Below, piece after piece: positions 1-12,746 of a stretch of DNA of 64,000 nt (positions within the stretch are counted from its first letter, which is position 1; every line of letters starts with the position of its first letter). Both the position numbers and the translations under genes were made by a program. The stretch is from Lichina pygmaea (taxonomy: Eukaryota > Ascomycota > Lichinomycetes > Lichinales > Lichinaceae): assembly GCA_963422465.1 (NCBI GenBank), contig OY730171.1, positions 3,720,001-3,784,000 on the forward strand, read 5' to 3'. The notes under the pieces are model-generated. The model had not been told where the DNA came from. It did not search any database and saw only the letters and a list, made by a program, of their open reading frames with translations.

Positions 1-1772
1 TAGGTGCAGTAGTGCTTTGTGCAAAACCTCCACTGTAGTTCGCCGTGCTGTAGATTTTGTGGGTCCATGCTGTAAGCATAGCTTCCTTGTGGTATTTCTT
101 CTTTGATAGACGCGGGTTTGTCTCGGTCCCCATCAGAGGTGGTTAAGGGCTCCTGTCTCTTGTCCTGACCTGTCTGTTCTGGTAGGTCCTTGCCTCCTGA
201 TGTTGCCAGTTGGTGGGCTGCTTCCAATGTCTGATTGTAGTTGTCCCATTGTTCAAGGGATAGCTAAGCCTCTCCTGGTGGGTCCTCTGGCTTGATGACA
301 TTCCAGTCTCCGTCAAGTGTATTAAGTTGCTGTCAGTGCACCTTGTTCTTTGAACAACAGTCTTTCACCATGTGGCCTAGCTTGCCACAGGCATAGCACT
401 TCAGTGCTTTCCCCTTTTTGTTGTTCCTTCCCTTCGTGAACCTTCCCTTGTGGTGGACTGCATCCAGTTCCATGGGTGCATAGCCATATGGGTCATGTGG
501 TGGTGCCTTTTTAGGTGGCTTGTAGTGGTTGCTCACATGCCATGCGGGGTGGCTGTATCCTCTGTCATGGTGTTTCTCCATCGCTCACTCAAATAGCTTG
601 TCATTGATGTTGATTGCTTGTACGATGAGTTTGTCCAGTGTGTCAACTGCTTGTCTGTCAAAGGTGATCTTATCCTTCATGTTTTCCTTGAGTCCACGTC
701 AGTACATGACCATCAGGGTGTTGTCATCCCAGTCAGTCAGTACTGAGTATTGTTTGAACTGCGTGGTGTACTCTGTGGCTGAGTGTTGTTGTTTGATGTG
801 CTGGATCATTCGTATAGCCACTTTGTCTTTATTAGATAGTCCAAGGATTCTTTTGATCTTGTCCTTGAATCATGTCTATTTTGTCATCTATTCTGTTGTG
901 CTGTTGTGGTCTCTGTTTCCTGAGAGATGTTTGTTGACGTAGGGCTTGATCTATCAATAAGCATTGCCTCTTATGTAAGTGGTTAAGAAGAGGGGCCACT
1001 TCTCCTTAGGCAGCTTTGTCTCTGGTTAGAATTGAAAGTAGACTTGGAGTTGCATGAGCCAGTCGTCAACCTTGTTCCTTTCGCCGTAGAACAGGTCTGG
1101 CTTGGCAACGCTAATCTTTCCATCTGGGAAGTTGGGGTTGGTTGCTCCTGAGGTACTCATCCTTGAGGGTCTTCAAAGTGTTGCGGTCTGTACTGTACTG
1201 TCCTATCCGAGTATAGGATTAGGGCGAGAGGTGGAAGGCGGGTTGGTTCTCGCAGGAGAGGAGTGTCAAGGAGTGCGAAGAGGTTTGGTGGAATGTGGTG
1301 GTGGTAACACCTGATCAACAGCTTTGTACAAAAGAATTGTATTGAAGTAGATCTAGTTGTCTGGATCACAACATGAGTTGAAGATGATCATTCCATAGGG
1401 GAACTATCACCAGACTATATAGTGCCCAGTTCGTGAGCAGAGTGAGCTCTGCTCACTTTGCTCACTTTTCATGCACGCTGCGGTGAGCTGGGTGAGCTCT
1501 GCTCACTTTGCTCACTTTTCATGCACGCTGGGGTGAGCTGGGTGAGCTCTGCTCACTTTGCTCACTTTTCATGCACGCTGCGGTGAGCTGGGTGAGCTCT
1601 GCTCACTTTGCTCACTTGTTCGTGCATATGCATGCTGCGGCAAGCGCCCCCTCGTTTGTCTCACCAGTCATGTGACTGGTTCCCGTGTCACACTGTCTGG
1701 TACTTCTGTCCAGTATCCTGTCTGCTGCTTTCTGTGAGTATATAAAGACTGTGTTCCTCCTGGGTCGTAACA
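1..1772 (-). mobile_element. Ty3/gypsy chromovirus-type element I (partial, cut by window edge)
   Basis: The 5' part of a minus-strand gypsy LTR retrotransposon: gag with a CCHC zinc knuckle (about 333-581) and the 5' LTR at 1179-1772. The rest lies off the left edge of the window. It matches the young element V at 46767-53267 over its whole length and has the same A-type LTR. It is inserted in the 3' half of LINE A1, whose sequence resumes at 1773. It is a degraded fossil with many breaks; its differences from element V are mostly CG to TG/CA. Confidence 0.9.
1179..1772 (-). repeat. 5' LTR of gypsy I (A-type U3)
   Basis: A 594-bp LTR bounded by TGTTGC and GTAACA (read on the plus strand). 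It holds about three and a half copies of a 50-bp tandem unit at about 1432-1640, built around GTGAGCTCTGCTCAC and CATGCACGCTG. A TATATAAAG box lies near the outer edge (about 1739) and a GTCATGTGAC site at about 1668; the latter is the CG-decayed form of the GTCACGTGAC palindrome seen in the other LTRs. Confidence 0.85.
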
Positions 1773-1958
1773 TAGGGTAAGGAAGTCAGGAACTCCAGCT
1801 CTGAAAAGAAAACTTGCCAGACTAATTCTTCCAGTCCTGATTTGCAGTAGCAGACTTGCCTCAGCTTTCTGTAACTCTTTGTAGAGCTTCAGATTGTTTT
1901 TGTGTGGCTTTTGACAGAAAGTCTGCCAGCCTGGATAGCTTCTTCTTTTCTTCTCTTC

Positions 1959-4789
1959 CTATTGGTCTTCCCACTCTTTAGTAAAGAGCTTTTGTAGTTC
2001 TTTCTTTGAACTAGCCTGGTTAGTAGTTATTTGACTTAACCAAGTGAATTTCCACTTAGGAGAGATAGTTGAGGATTCCTTTAAAGGTTTCTTCAAGAGA
2101 GAGGCATAGCTGGAAATAGTGGAAAAGATACTGTCAAGAAAGTATTTGAGAGGGGAGTTTTGAATAGAAGAAAGAAAACAGGCAGTGCAAAATTTAAAGT
2201 ATAGGTCTAGAGGTAGAAGAAAAAGCTCACTCTCTAATAGAAAAGAAGGAGTGGCTTTGAAGGCACCCCCAATAAGTCTTAGGCATCTGTTTTGAAATGA
2301 AACAAGAGAAGAGATATTGGAGAATTTTCTTAGAGAGTTAAACCAGATCCCCACTGCATAGCTCAGTAGAGATCTCAGTATAGCAGTGTACACCAGACGT
2401 GATGTGTGAACTGGAAAGCCCCAAGTAGAATAGGAAGTTCTAGAAAGAGAAGAGAGTGCTTTCTGTGCTTTTTGAAGAATAATCCTCTGGTGTTTGTGCC
2501 AGTGGAGCTTTGCATCTAGGTACACTCCAAGTACTCACACTTCTTCTTTTGGTTTGAGAATCACATTCCCCAGTCTGAGCTTGAGCTGAAGATTGTCTGA
2601 TCTTCTTCTGGAAAAATGAAGTATTTCATATTTCTCAGGTGAGAAGACCATTCCATGTCTTGCAGCCCAGGATAGACATTTGTGGTGTGTGTTCTTTAAC
2701 TTCACAAGGTTACTTTTCAAGGAGTGACTAAAAGCAAGCAGATTTGTATCATCTGCAAACCCCAGGGCAGATACACCAGAAGAGGGAGTATGCACAGTCT
2801 CATGCAATTCAGAAATGTAGAATAGAAAAAGAATAGGGGATAATGGAGAACCTTGAGAAACTCCACAATGAATAGGAATTGAACAAGACTCAGAATCATC
2901 AAAGACAAGAGTGGTAGAGCGCTTATCACAGAAGGAGTAGATCCAGGAAGCTAGCCAGGCAGGTATTCCTTTTCTTTTCAGAATTTGCTGTAGTATCTTG
3001 GGGAGAACTCTGTCATAGGCTTCTGAGATATCCAGTGAGAGTAGGGATGCAACCATGCCTTCCTTCCAGACTTTTTCCACTTGGGAGGTTAGAAGGAAAA
3101 GTGCTGCTTCTGTGGATCTTCCTTTCCTAAAGCCCATCTGGATATCTGGCAATAGTCCAGCTTCTTCTGCTATCTTGCTTAGTCTGGCTGCAGTAATAGC
3201 TTCCATCAGCTTGCCTGTTGTGTTTAGCAGAGCTATAGGGCGCCAGGCTTTAGCTTGATTGTAGGTTCCCTTGCCAGGTTTCCTCAAGCAGACTGTTTTT
3301 GCACTCTTAAATCTTTCAGGGAAGTACTCCAGTTTCCAGCATGTTGAAGTCAGAATAGCTAGAGCTTGGCAGAACCTAGGCCCCAGAGCTCTCAGAAATC
3401 CATTTGGCAGCTTATCTCTCCCTCCTGCTGTGAAAGGTTTCTTCTTGGCCAGAATTTGCTCCACTTCTTCACATGTTACCTCCTGGGAGAGCTGTATCTC
3501 AGAGATAGTCTGGGAGCTTTCTGAGCCTGGTTCTGGAACTAGAGCTTTTGGAAAGAACTGCTGTGAGAAGGCTTTAGTCTTTTCCTCAAAGGTTTTGGCT
3601 ATTCCTTCTTGTGTTTCCAGGTCAGGAACCAGAGGAAGATCAGGAGTCTTGTTGGCTTTGGACTTTCCCCACTTTGCAAGCTTCCAGAACTTTGAAGAGC
3701 TGGCCAGCTCATGGATTTGGTGTCTGAAAGTGTTCTGTTTTCCATCTCTGACTGCCTTTTTCTTGAGCTTAGTTGCTTGCTCAAGTTCCTCTTGACTTGC
3801 TTGCCTTTTTGCACTTTTCTTCTTACTCTTCTTTCCTCTTTAACCTTGTTTTGGATCTCTTGATTCCACCAGGGAACTGAGTGGCCAGATTGCTTCTGGA
3901 GCTGTGTGGATTTGCTTGCTATTTCTTGGAGAAAGTTGTCAAGATACTCCAAGTACTCATCCACTTCATATTTGTCTTGGAAGTGGAAGGGCAGGTGTAG
4001 CTTCTCACACTCTACTCTTGCAAGGTTTGAGTCCAGTGTTCTCCAGTTTCTTTCTGGTTTCCAGATTTTCCTTGGAGGATCCAGGTCCAGGCAGGTTAGT
4101 ACAGGTCTGTGGTCAGACCCATGAAAGAACTGAAGAGCCACTTTAGAGAAAATCAGAGAGTTAGAACGAGAAGAAGAAATAAAATACAGATCAATAGAAG
4201 AACATGGTTTTTCAGAAAGAGATCTTGCTCTGGTAGGGGTGAAAGGTGCAATAGCTAAATCCAGATTTAAGTCTTTCATTAGGTCTTGAAACTTGTTTGC
4301 AGTCTCAGAGTACAGTCTTCTCTTCTTTGACCAGTCTGGGTAGTGAAGATTTGAGTCTGTGAGAAGAATATGTTGTCCTTGTTCTTGTAAAGCATTTTGG
4401 AGTAAACAGAGAAGAGCTTCTGATGCCTCTGTGTAGTTTTCTTGACTTGATAGGGTGAAGTAGAGATTATGTACCCAAAGAGAAGTAGAAGAGTTTTCCA
4501 AGTAGATTTCAAGAGAAACAAAGTCTTTATTCCAGAAGGTAGGATGAAGAGAAGAGAGTTTCAGATTTTTATTAATAAGAAAAAGTGTTCTGCCAATCTC
4601 TGAACAGTAGAGAGGAAGAAAGGAAGAGAAAACAGTTGAAGTGCTTGTTTCTAGGTGAGGGTTTTTCCAGGGCTCTTGAAGTGCAATAATGTCCACCTCT
4701 TGGAGAGCTGAGGTTGCTAGCAGTAGCTCTTGGACTGATTGGCTTTTTTGCACATTATACTGGAGAAGTGTCAGCTTTGTGTCTTTCAT
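1959..4789 (-). pseudogene. LINE A1 ORF2: APE-type endonuclease plus reverse transcriptase
   Basis: The N-terminal part (3599-4789) is an exonuclease-endonuclease-phosphatase domain, from LLQYNVQKS through DIIALQEPW to GSDHRPVLTCLDL. The reverse transcriptase lies at 2535-3464, with RPIALLNT, the HCGVSQGSPLSPILF block and the catalytic GFADDTNLLAF. The C-terminal thumb is at 1959-2525. The reading frame shifts between endonuclease and RT near 3600-3765. A TGA sits at 2532-2534, where copy A3 has an Arg codon (EEVRILG), which fits CGA to TGA decay. No RNase H domain is visible. It would nick target DNA and prime reverse transcription from LINE RNA. Confidence 0.85.
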
Positions 4790-6177
4790 GCAGACATCTC
4801 AGTATCAAAGATCTTGAAGGAGTTAGCTGGTAGCTTTCCTCCAGAGTTGGCTGATCTTGAAGAAAGAATTTGCACTTCTGGGAGTGCACCTCTGAGTCTC
4901 TCTGAGCTTCTGCTTGGCTCAGCTGTTTTATGTTTTTTCCCCCCTGGTAGAGACTGAGAGAGAGGGAAAGACATAACTGGGGGGGGTTGTAGAGCTGGAA
5001 CAGAGGTAGCTGTTGGGATCTCATATTTTCCTGGGCGTGTGTTCCATGCTTCTCTTGCCTTCTTGGCTGCTTCCTGGCGTACTGGACAGACACTGGCCCA
5101 GGCTGGGTGAGCTCCTCTGCAGTTGCAGCATTTTGGCTTGAGAAGCTGTTCAGGAACTTGGCAGGCTCTCCTTTCATGCTGGCCTCCACAGGCACCACAC
5201 ACAGCTTTGTTCTTGCAGAAGCGTGCTTGGTGCCCATAGCCAAAGCACTTGAAACATTGTGCAATAACTGTGTCTGCCAGAAAAGGTTCTGCTTCATGCA
5301 TCCTGTGCCCCAGCACTAGCCCACTCTCAATCAAAAGATTGGCTTGTTCAGGGGTAGCCAGATCCAGGTGGAGAGAGGTAACTGGCTTCTTTTGAGCTGT
5401 AGCCTTCTTAGACCAGTAGGCTCTCAGGATGGTGATTTGCTTGCTCAGAGATGGGTTGCTGTTCTGGATTATCTGGCGGGTTTTCTCCAGGTCTTCAGGT
5501 TGGATATCTTCTGTTCTGACTCCATGGATCAGAACTGGAAATCTCTTGGGCTGGATGGTTGCTTTCTTTGTGAAGATAGCTGATACCCAGGCAGGGTTTT
5601 TCTCTAGGAAGACTTTAGTCTCTTGGCTTTCTGTGTTAATAAGGATATCCCCTGAAGGAAGTTTCCTTACTGCTCTGACCTGCTTGTTGTAGGGGCTGGG
5701 TAGTCTGTCTTGAAGAGCCTGGAAAAGCTGGATGTGAGTTCTATTAGCCATGTCAGGTGGCTGGATACCAGGATGTACAAGAACTTCTTTGAGAATTCTT
5801 GCAGGTAGAGGGATTTGTGCTGGAATAGATTTTTGGACAGCCTGGGCATATGATGGCTTGGCTTCTTGTTTGTCCAGCCACTTGTTGATATTCTCCAGCT
5901 CCTGGAAGATTCTGTTGGTGAGGCCAGTAGAGCTAGACTGGGCTTCTGTAGAGAAGAAGTTCTTTTTGATATTTTCCCAGCTTTTCAGAATAGATTCTGG
6001 GACTGGTTGGGTTTTGATCCAGGAGTCTACTAGTTTGTAGTCATTCTGGGGAGCTGGTTGGAGGGTAGGAGAGCTGGACTGGGTGCTAGGCAGACTGGAA
6101 GCTGGTTGGGAGAGTATAGCTGGTGTAGCTCTGGTGTTACTTTCTGAAGAGGTGGGTTTTTTCTTCTTGGGAGCTAT
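4786..6177 (-). pseudogene. LINE A1 ORF1: nucleic-acid-binding gag-like protein
   Basis: The frame is open from about 6233 down to the stop at 4786-4788. The protein has a Lys-rich N-terminus (APKKKKP), a long linker and two to three zinc knuckles at about 5070-5270 (CFKCFGYGHQARFC, then CGACGGQHERRAC and CCNCRGAHPAWASVC), the usual RNA-binding part of Tad1/I-clade ORF1. No in-frame ATG occurs before 5751. The likely original start is at 6177, where ATA stands in place of ATG ahead of GCTCCCAAG; this is inference. The stop overlaps the ORF2 start as ATGA. Confidence 0.75.
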
Positions 6178-6847
6178 GTTAGAGATTGTTTGGCACTGGT
6201 TGGGTGTTTTCTGTCTGCAGAGTACTGCCAGAAAGAAGAGTCACCTGGTTTCCCAGCAGTAATAATCTAGTCCTGGGACTAATCCCCAAGACTAGACTTT
6301 TCTGGGCAGCTTTTTCCAACTAAGCTCTGGGCAAAGCTAGAAGTATTAATCTAGACTAGGGACCAGACTCCCTATCTAGACTTTCCTTGAGCCAAACACT
6401 CTGCTAGCTCCAGAGTCAGTCAGACTCTAACTATTCCTCTTATCCTGAGACTCTCTCTGGTTGTGGGTAGATTGCTGGTTGTTGAAGAAGAAGATCGTGG
6501 ATTCAAGATCACAACTTTTGACAAACAGGCGTGGTTCTCAAAGGTGATGGGTTTTCACCTTAAGGTTTGAGTGGTTTCAGAGAGGAAGTCGGCTGTTTTC
6601 CAGAGTATATGACAAATTGTGTTGTTTGTCAAAAATGATGGTCCTTGAAGGATGTGGTTCTGGGAAGAGTTGAGTTCGTGGGTGATAGACTGTAGACATT
6701 TTGGGTTTTGTTCCCATGGCTGCACTGATTATTTTCCAGTAGTTGGATGTGAAGAGCTTGTCTCTGTCAGTAATGACTGTGATTAGAACTCCATAGTCCC
6801 TGACTAATCTGTTCAGTAGGAGGTGTCCCAACTGCTCTGCTGTGTGG

Positions 6848-7404
6848 TGTTGCAGTCTGTACCGTACTGTCCTATCCGAGTATAGGATTAGGGCAAGAGG
6901 TGGAAGGCGGGTTGGTTCTCGCAGGAGAGGAGTGTCAACAAGTGCGAAGGGGTTTGGTGGAACGTGGTGGTGGTGACACCTGATCAATGGCTTCGTACAA
7001 AGGATTGTATTGAAGTAGATCTAGTTGTCTGGATCACAACATGAGTTGAAGACGATTGTTCCATAAGGGAACTATCGCCAGACTATATAGTGCTGGCCTG
7101 TCAAGATGATCAAGATTGTCTCGACAGTCTCAACATCAAGACAGGTGAGATTGTCTTGACAGTCCCACCATGTTATGCACTCTGCGTCAAGACTGGTGAG
7201 ATTGTCTTGATGCTTCATGCATCATGCGTCAAGACTGGTGAGATTGTCTTGATGCTTCATGCATCATGCGTCGAGACTCCCGTGTGTGTCTCAACAGTCA
7301 CGTGACCTCTTGTTGGTTGGTCACTTGACTTCCATGGTGTCCTCTTGCCTGGCCCGCAGCCTGATTGCCTATAAATAAGTGGCTCCCATCCCTGGGTCGT
7401 AACA
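6848..7404 (-). repeat. 3' LTR of gypsy II (B-type U3)
   Basis: 557 bp, from TGTTGC to GTAACA on the plus strand. Its U3 has tandem units of about 40 bp built on GTGAGATTGTCTCGATGC and CATGCATCATGCG, unlike the A-type LTRs. GTCACGTGAC lies at 7297-7306 and a plus-strand TATAAATA at 7370-7377, which point into the element towards the antisense ORF. Confidence 0.88.
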
Positions 7405-7448
7405 CTACCCTCCTCTCCTTCATTCATTGTCCTGATGAATTCTTGAGT

Positions 7449-7950
7449 ATGTCTGCAAAATCACGTGCCTCTGCTTACCGAAACCAACTGGCAGCCCAGA
7501 TCCATGATCATAACTTCGTGTCGCTTGCTCTGTGTGACTTCTGTGTTTTGAACCACAAGCCCTGCTTCCGAATATCTGACAACAACGATAAGTTGAAGTG
7601 CGCTGAGTGCACTCATCGGGGAAAGTCCTGTGTATCACTTTCTTGGGAGTCGCTGAACATGACTCGGGATAACCTTCGCAAGGATTTGGCTGTTGATGAG
7701 GCCAAGTGGGATGCTCTTGTCAAGCAGCTTGCCGAGCTGCAGGCTCGTGTGTCCTGAAAGCGAAAGGTTCTTGAGGGTGCTGAGGGTCAAGCAAAGAAGA
7801 AGCTCCAGTGCCTTGTTGCTGAAATGGAGGCGGATGGTGAAGACTTGTCGGTGACAGTCATTGATGCGTCCGTGCTGTAGGCTGAGCTGTTCAGTCCTAC
7901 TCCTGCCGGAACTGCTGCAGGAGGAGCTGGCAGTTCACGAGGTTCCTGAG
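7449..7950 (+). pseudogene. Antisense Zn2Cys6-type ORF of gypsy II
   Basis: This lies on the strand opposite to gag-pol, between the 3' LTR and the chromodomain end of pol. The N-terminus (MSAKSRASAYRNQLAAQI) aligns with the antisense ORF of gypsy V at 52144-52644. The cysteine pattern is C-x2-C-x6-C-x11-C-x2-C-x6-C, which fits the Gal4-type binuclear zinc cluster consensus. A Leu/Lys/Glu-rich helical tail follows. The copy is degraded, but all six cysteines are retained. Confidence 0.7.
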
Positions 7951-10900
7951 TGGCTCCCAGGTATTTTCCGAGTCTGGGTAGTCTTTCCACTTGACAAGGT
8001 ATCGCTGACCTTTTCTCTTCAGGATCTGTTCAGGCTTGAATTCCTGTTCTTCCTCTGGTTGGTAATGAAATGTTTCCTGCAAGGGTGTGCTCTGGTCAGC
8101 TAATTCGATCATTGAGATGTGAAAGTTTGGGTGTACCCGAGCGTCTCTTGGTAGTCGCAGTCTGATGTTGACTGGTCCAGTTTTTTCTTCGACTGAAAAT
8201 AGTCTGACCTTGACATAGTCCAGTTTCTTTGTTCTTGGTTTCTTTGTTTTCCAATTTCTTGTGAGGAGGTAGACTTTATCCTCCTTCTTTAGCTGAGGTG
8301 CTATTTTCGATTTCTTGTCTATTTGACATTGCATTCTTTCTGAGGTGTCTTGAAGTTAGTGCCTCATCATTGTGTGCGTTTGTCATAGGAGCTTGTTGTG
8401 TTGGAGTACTTTCTCCGTGTTTGGTGAAGCTCTGCTTGGCATCCCGATATTCGCATGTTGTCCAAAATTGGCAAAAAATAGTGATTCCTTTGTTGAGTCT
8501 GATCTGTGCTGGTTGATTGCCAGCTGTGCCACCGGTAATAACTGTACCCAATTGCTGTGGGTCTTGTTGATGTAATACCGTAAGTAAGTCTCCAGGACTT
8601 GGTTCGCTCGCTCTGTCTGGCTGTCAGTTCGTGGGTGATAGGCTGTAGACATTTTGGGTTTTGTTCCCATGGCTGCACTGATTGTCTTCCAGTAGTTGGA
8701 TAGGAAGAGTTTGTCTCTGTCTGTAATGATCATGATCGGAACTCCGTGGTCTCTGACCAATCTGTCCAGTAAAAGGTGTCCCAACTGTTCTGCTGTGTGG
8801 GTTTCCTTGAATAGTACCGCTATTAGATATTTTGTGAATCTGTCCACTATCACCATAATCAAGTTGTAGGTGATTCCTGTGACTGGGTCTTTGGACTTGG
8901 GTAGCTTTGTGATGAAGTCCATTGACATGTCTTCCCACAGGCCTTTCAGTATCGTGTTCGGGTGTCCTTCTCTGTATAGCTTATGTCTTCCATGTTTGTT
9001 TTTCTGGCATAGTAGACACTTGCTGATGTAGTTTGTGACATGTTGTCAGAGGTTAATGACATTGTTCCCTGCCTGTTGGATAAGGTCTGTGGTCTTGGAG
9101 ATTCCTGGGTGACTGTGTGCTGGGTTATCATGGTAGTTCTTTATTAGTTCTTCAGTGTCTTCTGCCGTGAGCTTGTTGATCTGTGGTTGAGGCACCAGGT
9201 TTCCTTGCTGGTCCTGCTGTAAGATCGTTCCTTGGTGTTCATCATCTTCCATGTGGTCTTTTTGTCGGCTTAGTGCGTCTGCTCTCCTATTGTCTTGTCC
9301 AGGGGTGTACAAGATCTTGAACTTGTGTTGCCCTAGGAGTTCAGCCCATCTGACTTGCCATCTGTTCAGCTTCTTGGTTGTCGTGAATGTTGTCAGATTC
9401 TTGTGGTCTGTGAGAATGGTGAGTTCGGAACTGCTTTCCGCGTACACTCTCCAGTGTTCGAGTGTGTTGACAACTGCCAGTAGCTCTTTATCGTGGATAT
9501 CATAGTTTTGTTCCGCTTGTGTTATTTTTCGTGAGTAGTAGGCAACTGGGTGCCACTTGCCGTCTGCCTGTTGGCATAGACATGCTCCCACTGCCTGATC
9601 TGAAGTGTCTGTCTTGATTTGTGTTGGTTGGCCTGTCTTGAAGTTGAGGAGAACTGGTTCCTTGGCGCAAGTGTCCTTGAGCTGTTGGAATGCTTTTTGT
9701 TGTCTCTCCGTCCACCAGTACTCCACGTCCTTCTTTGTGAGTTCTGTCAGTAGTGTTGCCATCTGTGAGTAGTTCTTGATGAACTGTCGGTTGAAGTTGG
9801 CAAATCCCAGGAAGGCTTGTACTTCCTTAACTGATGTCAGTGTTGGCCATTGCTGAATCACTTTGATTTTCTCAGGGTCAATCTTGATCCCTTCAATCCC
9901 TATGATGTATCTGAGGAATTCAACTTCCAGTTTGTTGAACTCGCATTTCTTCAGGTTGAGCTTGAGCCCTGCCTCTTGTAGGCATCATAGAACATCCTTC
10001 ACATGTTTGGTATGTTCTTGTTGTGTGTTCGAGTAGACAAGAATGTCGTCCAGGTAGGCGATAGCTGTTTGGGCCAGGTGTGCTCTGATGACGTTGTTGA
10101 TCAATGCTTGACATGTTGCTGGTGTGTTCGTGAGTCCGAATGGCATAACCAGATACTTGTAGTGTCTGTATCAGGTTCTGAAGGCTGTCTTCCATTCTTC
10201 TCCTTTTTTCATGCGTATCAGGTTGTATGCTCCTTTCAAGTCCAGCTTGGTAAAGGTTGTAGCTTGACTGATCCTGTCTCGCAATTTGTTCACATTTGGC
10301 AACAGATATCAGTTCTTGATGGTAATGTTGTTGAGTTTCCTGTAATCCACACAAAGTTGAAGACTTCTGTTTTTCTTCAGTGCAAATAGTATCAGGTATC
10401 CTGCTGGCAATTGAGATTCTTGAATGAAACCTTTTTTCAGGTTTTCCTCCAGGTACTCGCGAAGTACTTGGAGCTCTTTCTCTGATAACTGGTAAATTGG
10501 TCCAAATCCTGGCTCTGTCCCTGGTTGCAACTTGATCTCATGATCCCAAGGTTGGTGCTTAGGCAACGCTGCTGTCATTGTCTCTTCCTGAAAGAGGTTA
10601 TCATACCCAGGTCAGTACTCTTCAGGGATCTCCAGAGGGTTAACAACTTCCTCTCTCTTCATCTCTGACTGTTTGGCCACCTGGTTCCGGGGTGTGCCTG
10701 TCGAGGCAGACCTCTTCTTTTGAGAGTTGTCCTTTCTGTCAGTGAGGTTCCACTGAGGACTCCTTCCCTTATCTGTCCACGCCTTCTGCGGCTGGTAACA
10801 GGTCTGAGCTGTGTTGTTAGTGCAGTTCCTAAACGTGAGTACTCCTGTCTTCCAGTTAACAACTGGGTTGTGCTTCTTTAGCCAAGGCATCCCCAAATAG

Positions 10901-12746
10901 ATATCCTGAGTGGCCAACTCAACAATATCAAGGTGGATCCTTTCAGCATGGTGTCCGGTAACCATTTCCATTGGCTGTGTCTCATGGCAGACTAGCTCTG
11001 TCTGTCCATTTGCCATTGTGAGCTGATAGGGCTGCTGCTTGCGTCTCCTTCCAGTGCCGAGGGTATCGTAAAGTTGTCTTGAAATGTAGTTCCCACTGGC
11101 TCCAGAGTCAACAAGTGCGTATGTCTGTATCGGCGTGTTGGCATGTAGTGACACAGGCAATCGCAGGTGCTTTGCGTTGCTAGAGGTCATGTTGTTGAGC
11201 TCCTGATGTCACCCCTTGACAAGAGAGTTTAGTCTTTTCCCAATCGAAGTGTCTTACCACTGACTGGGCAATGGGTCCAGCCATTCCTATCAGTTCTGAG
11301 GAATCTGTTCATGAATTTGTCTTGCTGATGCTTGTCACATCCAGGCTTGAGGCAGTACTGCCAATTGTCGACGTAGCAGTTGTAGTTGTTGCCTTGCTGT
11401 AGGAACATGAGGTGTTCGTGCCAATCATGTGTGTGCCCAGGGAATGCGGTGTGTTGGTGTTTGTCCCAAAGATGGATCTCACACGCATCCTTCTCACAAT
11501 TGACCCAATGCTTGTGGCAGGTGGCGTGGTAGGGTGAATGTCCTCTGTACCTTCGTAGTTGTTCGTGGTAGGTGCAGTAGTGCCTTGTGCAAAACCTCCA
11601 CTGTAGTTCGCCGTGCCATAGATTTCGTGGGTCCATGCTGTAAGCATAGCTTCCTTGTGGTATTTCTTCTTTGATAGACACGGGTTCGTCTCAGTCCCCA
11701 TCAGAGGTGGTTAAGGGCTCCTGTCTCTTGTCCTGATCTGTTAGTTCTGGTAGGTCCTTGCCTTCTGATGTTGCCAGTTGGTGGGCTGCTTCCAATGTCT
11801 GATCGTAGTTGTCTCATTGTTCGAGGGATAGCTGAGCCTCTCCTGGTGGGTCCTCTGGCTCGATGACATTCCAGTCTCCATCGAGCGTATTAAGTTGCTA
11901 TCGGTGCACCTTGTTCTTTGAACGACAGTCTTTCGCCATGTGGCCTAGCTTGCCACAGGCATAGCACTTCAGTGCTTTCCCCTTTCTGTTATTCCTTCCC
12001 TTCATGAACCTTCCCTTGTGGTGGACTGCATCCAGTTCCATGGGTGCATAGCCATATGGATCATGTGGCAGTGCCTTGTTAGGTGGCTTGTAGTGGTTGC
12101 TCACATGCCATGCAGGGTGGCTGTATCCTCTGTCGTGGTGTTTCTCCATCGCTCGCTTGAATAGTTTGTCATCAATGTTGATTGCTTGTGTGATGAGTTC
12201 GTCCAGTGTGTTGACTGCTCGTCCGTCAAAGGTGATTTCATCCTTCACGTTTTCCTTGAGTCTACGTCGGTACATGACCATCAGGGCGTCGTCGTCCCAG
12301 TCGGTCAGTACTGAGTATTGTTTGAACTGCGTGGTGTACTCTGCGGCTGAGCGTTGTTGTTTGATGTGCTGGATCATTCGTATAGCCACTTTGTCTTCGT
12401 TAGATAGTCCAAGGATCCTTTTGATCTTGTCCTTGAATCATGTCCATTTTGTCATCCATTCTGTTGTGCCGTCGTGGTCTCTGTTTCCTGAGAGATGTTT
12501 GTTGACGTAGGGTTTGATCCATCGATAAGCATTACCTCTCATGTAAGTGGTTGCAAAGAGGGGCCACTTTTCCTTAGGCAGCTTTGTCTCTGGTTGGAAT
12601 TGAAAGTAGACTTAGAGTTGCATGAGCCAGTCATTGACCTTGTTTCTTTCACTGTAGAACAGGTCTGGCTTGGCAACACTAATCTTTCTATCTGGGAAGT
12701 TGGGGTTGGTTGCTCCTGAGGTACTCATCCTTGAGGGTCTTCAAAG

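Larger units (their letters stand above)
1773..6672 (-). mobile_element. Non-LTR retrotransposon (LINE) family A, copy A1, near full length at its 5' end
   Basis: A Tad1/I-like fungal LINE read on the minus strand. The order is a 5' leader (about 6180-6672), ORF1 with zinc knuckles, and ORF2 with an APE-type endonuclease followed by reverse transcriptase. The left end is cut by the LTR of gypsy I, so its 3' end lies outside the window. The right end abuts the integrase region of gypsy III at about 6673, which is the LINE's insertion target. The sequence is almost free of CG (none from 1801 to 2397). Its coding frames are still long, with a few disruptions in ORF2. Confidence 0.88.

Noticed and set aside
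1430-1640. Regular 50-bp repeats resembling a CRISPR array
   Set aside because: Fungal DNA; the repeats are directly adjacent without unique spacers and lie in an LTR U3.
6577-6987. 136-codon minus-strand frame
   Set aside because: It runs across an LTR, an integrase piece and the LINE A1 leader. It is an accident of nested insertions.
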